A program made the position numbers and the translations under genes. A stretch of DNA of 64,000 nt, taken from NCBI RefSeq assembly GCF_900089495.1, contig NZ_LT605203.1:829522-893521 (forward strand), read 5' to 3'. Below, one piece after another: positions 59,451-64,000 of the stretch (position 1 is the first letter of the stretch; the number at the start of each line of letters is the position of its first letter). The stretch is from Thiomonas sp. X19. Lineage in GTDB: Bacteria > Pseudomonadota > Gammaproteobacteria > Burkholderiales > Burkholderiaceae_C. The notes beneath the pieces are model-generated. The model was not told the origin of the DNA and did no database searches. It saw only the letters and a program-made list of their open reading frames with translations.

Positions 59451-60041
59451 TCAATCCACCAGCCTGCCGCGGCGCACACGCAGGCCACGCAGCTGCGCCG
59501 CACTCAAGGTTCCCGCTGAAGCAGCGTCTCTGGCAACCTTGCCGCGGTCCGGGCTGGCCACCTGCAGCGCAGTCAGCCCGCGGTGGGCGTGCGCGTGGCA
59601 AATGGCCAAGCCCAGCGCGTCGGCCGCATCCGGCCCCGGCTGGCCGGGCAGGGCGAGCAGGCGCATGACCATCTCCTGCATCTGCTCCTTGTTGGCGCGG
59701 CCGTAGCCAACGACGGACTTCTTCAGTTGCAAAGCCGTGTACTCCACCACCGGCAAACCGCTGGCGACCAGCGCTGCAATCGCCGCCCCGCGCGCCTGCC
59801 CCAGCAGCAGCGTGGACTGCGGGTTGACGTTGACGAACACGATTTCCACCACCGCGATATCGGCCCGCGCGTCCTGCGCCACCTGACTCACGCCCTCGAA
59901 CAACGTCTTCAGCCGATCCGGCAGCGTGCCCTTCGGAATGCGAATCGCGCCGCTTGCCTGGTAATGCAGCCGCTGGCCCCGGGTTTCGAGCAGGCCATAA
60001 CCGGTGATGTTGAGTCCGGGGTCGATACCGAGGATGCGCAT
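59451..60041 (-). CDS. ruvC: Crossover junction endodeoxyribonuclease RuvC
   Basis: Resolves Holliday junctions in recombination, with RuvAB. All four catalytic acids are at family positions: Asp7 ([16 protein letters not shown]), Glu66 ([20 protein letters not shown]), Asp138 and Asp141 ([16 protein letters not shown]). The 196-residue product has an extra ~20-residue C-terminal tail ([20 protein letters not shown]). It follows purH by 40 bp on the same strand, the usual order in this group; ruvAB are not visible downstream in this window. Confidence 0.97.
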   Translation of the reverse strand: MRILGIDPGLNITGYGLLETRGQRLHYQASGAIRIPKGTLPDRLKTLFEGVSQVAQDARADIAVVEIVFVNVNPQSTLLLGQARGAAIAALVASGLPVVEYTALQLKKSVVGYGRANKEQMQEMVMRLLALPGQPGPDAADALGLAICHAHAHRGLTALQVASPDRGKVARDAASAGTLSAAQLRGLRVRRGRLVD

Positions 60042-60081
60042 GGCGTGTATTGCACCACGGTGAGGGTCCGCCGGCTCGGTT

Positions 60082-61662
60082 TCAGTGGCGGAAGTGGCGC
60101 ACGCCGGTGAGCACCATGGCCAGGCCGTGTTCGTCGGCGGCGGCGATCACTTCCGCGTCGCGCATCGAGCCGCCGGGCTGGATCACGGCTTTGGCGCCGG
60201 CGGCGGCGAGCACGTCGACGCCGTCGCGGAAGGGGAAGAAGGCGTCGGAGGCGACGGCGCTGCCGCCTACCGCAAGCCCGGCGTTGGCGGCCTTGATGGT
60301 GGCGATGCGGGTGGCGTCGACCCGGCTCATCTGCCCCGCGCCGACGCCGATGGTCTGGGCGCCGCGTGCGAACACGATGGCATTGGACTTGGTGAACTTG
60401 GCCACGGTCCAGGCGAACAGCAGGTCGGCGATTTCGGCATCGGTCGGTGCGCGCTTGGTCACCACTTTGAGGTCGGCGGTGGTGAGCACGGCGTTGTCGG
60501 CCGTCTGCACCAGAATGCCGGAGTTCACGCGCTTCACATCATGCGCGTTGCGGCCTTGGGCCCAGGGGGTGGCGCCGTGGCGGTCCACCTGGGCAAGGTC
60601 GATGGCGAGCACGCGCACATTGGCTTTGGCGGCCAGCACGGCCAGCGCCGCGTCGCTGTAGGCGGGGGCGATGAGCACTTCGACGAACTGGCCGCTCACG
60701 GCCTTGGCCGCGGCTTCGTCCACAGCCTGGTTGAAGGCGATGATGCCGCCGAAGGCCGAGGTGGGGTCGGTGGCGAAGGCTTTGCGGTATGCGGCTTCGG
60801 CCGTGTCGCCCAGCGCCACGCCGCAGGGGTTGGCGTGCTTGACGATGACGCAGGCGCCCGTGGCGAAACTCTTGACGCATTCCCACGCCGCGTCGGCGTC
60901 GGCGATGTTGTTGTAGCTCAGCTCCTTGCCCTGCAGTTGCCGCGCCAGCGGCAGCGAGCCGGGGGCGGGATGCAGGTCGCGGTAGAACGCGGCGCTCTGG
61001 TGCGGGTTCTCGCCGTAGCGCAGGTCTTGCAACTTGACGAAGCTGGAGTTGAGCTGGGCGGGATAGGTGGCTTGCGTGCCGTCGACCTGCAGCGCGGACA
61101 GATAGTTGGAAATGGCGGCGTCGTACTGGGCGATGCGGTTGAACGCCGCCACCGCCAGGGCGAAGCGCGTGGCTTGCGACACCGCGCCGCTGGCCTCGAA
61201 CTCGGCCAGCGCGGCCTCGTACTGCGCGCAATCGGTGAGCACGCTCACGCCCTGCCAGTTTTTCGCCGCCGAACGCACCATGGCCGGGCCGCCGATGTCG
61301 ATGTTCTCGATCGCGTCTTCGAGCGCGCAGCCCGTCTTGGCCACGGTGGCCTCGAAGGGGTAGAGGTTGACCACCAGCCAGTCGATGGCCGCGATGCCGT
61401 GCGCGGCGATGGCTTGCATGTGCGCCGGCAAGTCGCGCCGCGCCAGCAGGCCGCCATGCACCCTGGGGTGCAGGGTCTTGACGCGGCCGTCGAGCATCTC
61501 GGGAAAGCCGGTGTGCGTCGCCACTTCCGTCACCGCCAGGCCGGCCTCGAGCAGCAGCTTGGCGGTGCCGCCGGTGGACAGCAGCTTCACGCCTTTGGCG
61601 TGCAGGCGGCGGGCAAGGTCGAGGACGCCAGTTTTGTCGGAAACGGAGAGCAGTGCGTACAT
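60082..61662 (-). CDS. purH: Bifunctional AICAR transformylase / IMP cyclohydrolase
   Basis: Carries out the last two steps of de novo IMP synthesis. The 526-residue protein has the N-terminal cyclohydrolase part ([52 protein letters not shown]) and the C-terminal transformylase part ([26 protein letters not shown] with catalytic Lys-His, [31 protein letters not shown]). Start ATG 61662 gives the standard beginning; the open frame upstream is not conserved. fis lies 195 bp upstream. Confidence 0.97.
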   Translation of the reverse strand: MYALLSVSDKTGVLDLARRLHAKGVKLLSTGGTAKLLLEAGLAVTEVATHTGFPEMLDGRVKTLHPRVHGGLLARRDLPAHMQAIAAHGIAAIDWLVVNLYPFEATVAKTGCALEDAIENIDIGGPAMVRSAAKNWQGVSVLTDCAQYEAALAEFEASGAVSQATRFALAVAAFNRIAQYDAAISNYLSALQVDGTQATYPAQLNSSFVKLQDLRYGENPHQSAAFYRDLHPAPGSLPLARQLQGKELSYNNIADADAAWECVKSFATGACVIVKHANPCGVALGDTAEAAYRKAFATDPTSAFGGIIAFNQAVDEAAAKAVSGQFVEVLIAPAYSDAALAVLAAKANVRVLAIDLAQVDRHGATPWAQGRNAHDVKRVNSGILVQTADNAVLTTADLKVVTKRAPTDAEIADLLFAWTVAKFTKSNAIVFARGAQTIGVGAGQMSRVDATRIATIKAANAGLAVGGSAVASDAFFPFRDGVDVLAAAGAKAVIQPGGSMRDAEVIAAADEHGLAMVLTGVRHFRH

Positions 61663-61857
61663 GGGGGTCGGGCAGAACTTGGAAAGAAGGGTTTCAGTGA
61701 TGCGGGGCAGTCGGTGATGCGGGGTCGTCGGTGAGGTGAGGTGCGCTGGAGCGGAGGTTCGGGGCATGGTCTGGCCCTTGGGCATGCGCCCGGCATGTCC
61801 TGGCCAGGCCGCGCAGACCATGCCCTCACGCAACACCCGCCGCGCGCAAGACGGCAC

Positions 61858-62097
61858 TCATTTGATGAGCTTGTGGTCCTTCAGCTTCTTGCGCAGGGTG
61901 TTGCGGTTGATGCCCAGCCAATCGGCGGCGAGCGACTGGTTGTCCTGGGTGCGGCGCATCACGGTTTGCAGCAGCGGCTTTTCCACGGTCTGCATCACCA
62001 TGGCGTGAATGCCATGCGGTTCGGTGCCGTTGAGGTCGTCGAAATACGCATCGAGGCTGTCGATGACGCATTGCTCGAGGGAGGATTTCTTGCTCAT
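61858..62097 (-). CDS. fis: Fis-family DNA-binding protein
   Basis: A 79-residue nucleoid-associated factor. It has the helix region EQCVIDSLDAYFDDLNG and the C-terminal helix-turn-helix QSLAADWLGINRNTLRKKLK typical of Fis/NtrC C-termini. ATG 62097 overlaps the dusB stop codon (TGATG), the same dusB-fis arrangement as in enterobacteria, so translation is coupled to dusB. Confidence 0.95.
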   Translation of the reverse strand: MSKKSSLEQCVIDSLDAYFDDLNGTEPHGIHAMVMQTVEKPLLQTVMRRTQDNQSLAADWLGINRNTLRKKLKDHKLIK

Positions 62098-63152
62098 CAG
62101 GCTGCTAAGGGAAGGTGGTCGGGGCTGCGTGCGCTGCTCAGCATGTCGAAATACGCCGTCACGGCGTCGCGCTGCGCCTGCGGCTCGGTCAAGATGTTGA
62201 AGCCGGCGCGGAACGCCGCGGCGCCAGGCAGATCGGCCACGGCCCAGCCCACGTGCTTTCGGGCTGTTTTCGCGCCAGCATCGCCATGGAAAAGATGGTG
62301 CGCGTCCAGGTGCTCCAGCAGCCACGCGCCTTGCTGCTGCATGCTGGGAGGCGCGGGTTCGACGCCGCTTTCCAGCGCCTGGGCGATGCGGCCCAGCAGC
62401 CAGGGGCGGCCTAAAGCGGCGCGGCCGATCATCACCGCGTCGGCGCCGGTCGCAAGCATGACGGCGCGCGCCTTGGCGGCGCTGTCGATGTCGCCATTGG
62501 CCACCACCGGAATGCGCAGCGCCTGCTTGATGGCGGCGATGGTGTCGTACTCGGCGCAGCCGCCATAGCCCTGGTCGCGGGTGCGCCCATGCACCACGAC
62601 CATCGCCACGCCGGCGTCCTGCGCGGCGTGGGCGATGCGCGGCGCGTTGCGCTCAGTGGCGCACCAGCCGGTGCGCATTTTCAGCGTCACCGGCACGCCC
62701 AGCGGCTGCATGGCCTGCACCACGGCTTCGACGATGCGCAGCGCCTGCGTCTCGTCCTGCATCAGCGCCGAGCCGGCCCAGCGGCTGCACACTTTCTTCG
62801 CCGGGCAGCCCATATTGATGTCGATGATCTGCGCGCCGCCCTCCACATTGGCGCGCGCCGCATCGGCCATGTCGGCCGGGTCCACGCCCACCAGTTGCGC
62901 CGTCACCGGGCCGGGTTCGCCGGTGTGGTCGCGGCGGCGCGAGGTCTTGAGCGTGTCCCACAACTCGCGCTTGGACGCGACCATCTCGCTGACGCAGTGC
63001 CCCGTGCCCAGCTTGCGCGCCATCTGCCGCCAGGGCAGGTCGGTGACGCCGGCCATGGGGGCGGCGAACACGCGGTTGGGCAGCACGAAGTTGCCCAGGC
63101 GCAGCGCGGCCGGGCGGGCTTCGGTGGGGGCTTGCGGGCGTGGGGAGGACAT
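62097..63152 (-). CDS. dusB: tRNA-dihydrouridine synthase DusB
   Basis: A 351-residue FMN enzyme that reduces uridines in the tRNA D loop. Family segments: VFAAPMAGVTDLPWRQMARK, CVSEMVASKRELW, AQLVGVDPADMADAARANVE, DINMGCPAKKVC with the likely catalytic Cys116, VTLKMRTGWCATERNAPRIA, VVHGRTRDQGYGGCAEYDTI and ADAVMIGRAALGRPWLLGRI. Partner fis overlaps its stop. Start ATG 63152. Confidence 0.95.
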   Translation of the reverse strand: MSSPRPQAPTEARPAALRLGNFVLPNRVFAAPMAGVTDLPWRQMARKLGTGHCVSEMVASKRELWDTLKTSRRRDHTGEPGPVTAQLVGVDPADMADAARANVEGGAQIIDINMGCPAKKVCSRWAGSALMQDETQALRIVEAVVQAMQPLGVPVTLKMRTGWCATERNAPRIAHAAQDAGVAMVVVHGRTRDQGYGGCAEYDTIAAIKQALRIPVVANGDIDSAAKARAVMLATGADAVMIGRAALGRPWLLGRIAQALESGVEPAPPSMQQQGAWLLEHLDAHHLFHGDAGAKTARKHVGWAVADLPGAAAFRAGFNILTEPQAQRDAVTAYFDMLSSARSPDHLPLAA

Positions 63153-63212
63153 GGAAGAAACGAGCCTGGGCGCGGTGTCCGCGCTGCCTGTTTTTTGTGC
63201 AGGAGGCGGATT

Positions 63213-63449
63213 CTAGTCCTGCGGGTTCGGGCCGCCATGCGTTCCCGCTCGCGCGTCTTGCGCGGGCTTTGGCGCGGCCTGCGCGGCGGTCTCCCGGCGT
63301 TGGCGCAGAACACGCCACACACGCAGCTTGTCGGCGTCGCCCAGGGTGCTCCAGGCGGCAATTTCGTCCAGTGTGCGCCAGCATCCCTGGCAATAGCCGC
63401 TGGTGGTGTCCATGGTGCAAATCTGGATGCAGGGGGAGGGGACGGACAT
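63213..63449 (-). CDS. DUF1289 Cys-rich protein
   Basis: A 78-residue protein with the four-cysteine DUF1289 signature CIQICTMDTTSGYCQGCWRT followed by LDEIAAWSTLGDADKLRVWR. The cysteines probably bind a metal or an iron-sulfur cluster. The family has no established function. It lies between the YbaK-type gene and dusB on the same strand (57 and 60 bp gaps), likely one transcript. Confidence 0.9.
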   Translation of the reverse strand: MSVPSPCIQICTMDTTSGYCQGCWRTLDEIAAWSTLGDADKLRVWRVLRQRRETAAQAAPKPAQDARAGTHGGPNPQD

Positions 63450-63506
63450 GGCGTGAGGTTGGGTGGAAGCTTGCGGCGCAAGGCCGGGGGCATGTCGGTT
63501 GCGGGC

Positions 63507-63989
63507 TCAGGCGACGGGCGCTGTCGTGACGGCGCTGGGCGCAGCCCCCAGCCAGCGTCGCAGGTCGTCGGGCGCAAGCGGGAACACCGCGTGCGGGTGG
63601 CCGGCGGCGGCCCAGATGCGATCGAAGCGCCACAGGCTTTGGTCGATCAGCGCCAGCGGCGGCTCGCGATGCCCCACCGGACTCACCCCGCCAATGGCGA
63701 ACCCGGTGCGCGCGCGCACGAAGCCGGCGTCGGCCCGCGCCAGCGCGCCCACCTGCTGCGCCACCAGCGCTTCGTCCACGCGCCGGTCGCCGGCGCACAC
63801 CACCAGCACGGCGCGGTCGCTATCGACATGACGGAAGACGATGGACTTGGCGATCTGCCCGAGCTGCACGCCCAAAGCGTCCGCCGCCTGCTGCGCGGTA
63901 CGCGCAGCGGCGTCGAGCATCACGGGCGACGCGTCATGTCCCAGGGCTTGCAGTGCGGCTGCAACGCGCTGGGCCGAGTCGGACGACAA
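63507..63989 (-). CDS. YbaK/EbsC-family aminoacyl-tRNA deacylase
   Basis: A ~160-residue single-domain trans-editing protein that hydrolyses mischarged aminoacyl-tRNA (Cys-tRNA-Pro in YbaK). It has RTAQQAADALGVQLGQIAKS with the conserved Lys, IVFRHVDSDRAVLVVCAGDR, TGFAIGGVSPVGHREPPLAL and a C-terminal DRIWAAAGHPHAVFPLAP. A TTG at 63989 gives the length expected of the family, but the frame stays open to the window edge, so the true start may lie outside. Confidence 0.9.
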   Translation of the reverse strand: MSSDSAQRVAAALQALGHDASPVMLDAAARTAQQAADALGVQLGQIAKSIVFRHVDSDRAVLVVCAGDRRVDEALVAQQVGALARADAGFVRARTGFAIGGVSPVGHREPPLALIDQSLWRFDRIWAAAGHPHAVFPLAPDDLRRWLGAAPSAVTTAPVA

Positions 63990-64000
63990 GAAGATTGATG

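Overview
The window reads as a chromosomal segment of a high-G+C betaproteobacterium, most likely Burkholderiales. The gene order supports this: hemA-prfA, dusB-fis-purH-ruvC, and an atpIBEFHAGDC operon. A Thiomonas-like genus would fit, but that is a guess from gene content. Nearly all of the sequence is ordinary chromosomal coding DNA. The exceptions are one IS110-family element and several families of short GC-rich repeats.

Layout: 1-2038 holds hemA-prfA (prfA runs off the left edge). 2213-4845 holds a small membrane protein, a RarD/EamA transporter, a MITE-like element, an FAH-family hydrolase and a cold-shock protein. 5171-6742 is an IS110-family element with a structured 5' non-coding end that could encode a bridge RNA. 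6892-8452 holds ychF and a possible gene remnant. 8454-17180 is a minus-strand pyrimidine salvage/catabolism cluster: URC1 (GTP cyclohydrolase II-like), URC4 (DUF1688), uracil phosphoribosyltransferase, a RutR-like regulator, cytosine deaminase, an NCS1 cytosine permease and an NCS2 uracil permease. A near-perfect RutR-type operator lies 16 bp upstream of URC1. Divergent from it is a complete five-gene branched-chain-type ABC importer (17703-22370). I infer that this block takes up cytosine and uracil, converts cytosine to uracil, and feeds uracil into the poorly characterised URC route under uracil-sensing control.

22466-27116 holds an AsmA-family protein, a UbiH-family hydroxylase and a DsbC/DsbG isomerase. 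27400-34822 holds a Cus-type copper/silver RND efflux operon (cusCBA) with a Met-rich periplasmic protein and small secreted proteins. 34932-38817 holds an EAL protein, an M61 peptidase and an enoyl-CoA hydratase. A tRNA with CAT anticodon follows at 38892. 39079-45447 holds srkA, rfbA, rfbC, a secreted protein, miaB and a penicillin-binding carboxypeptidase. 45694-50081 holds hydrolase, ferredoxin, VanZ-like and HemJ genes, hemB, and a CopD-like protein; an unexplained minus-strand terminator lies between hemJ and hemB. 50503-57868 is the complete F1Fo ATP synthase operon. 58082-63989 holds an orphan ABC binding protein, ruvC, purH, fis, dusB, a DUF1289 protein and a YbaK-type deacylase.

The features most worth a second look are: the URC cluster with its operator and divergent transporter; the candidate bridge RNA of the IS110 element; two repeat families that have entered reading frames (URC4, UbiH-like, RutR-like); the MITE-like element with a second partial copy; and the possible small RNA or attenuator between hemJ and hemB.
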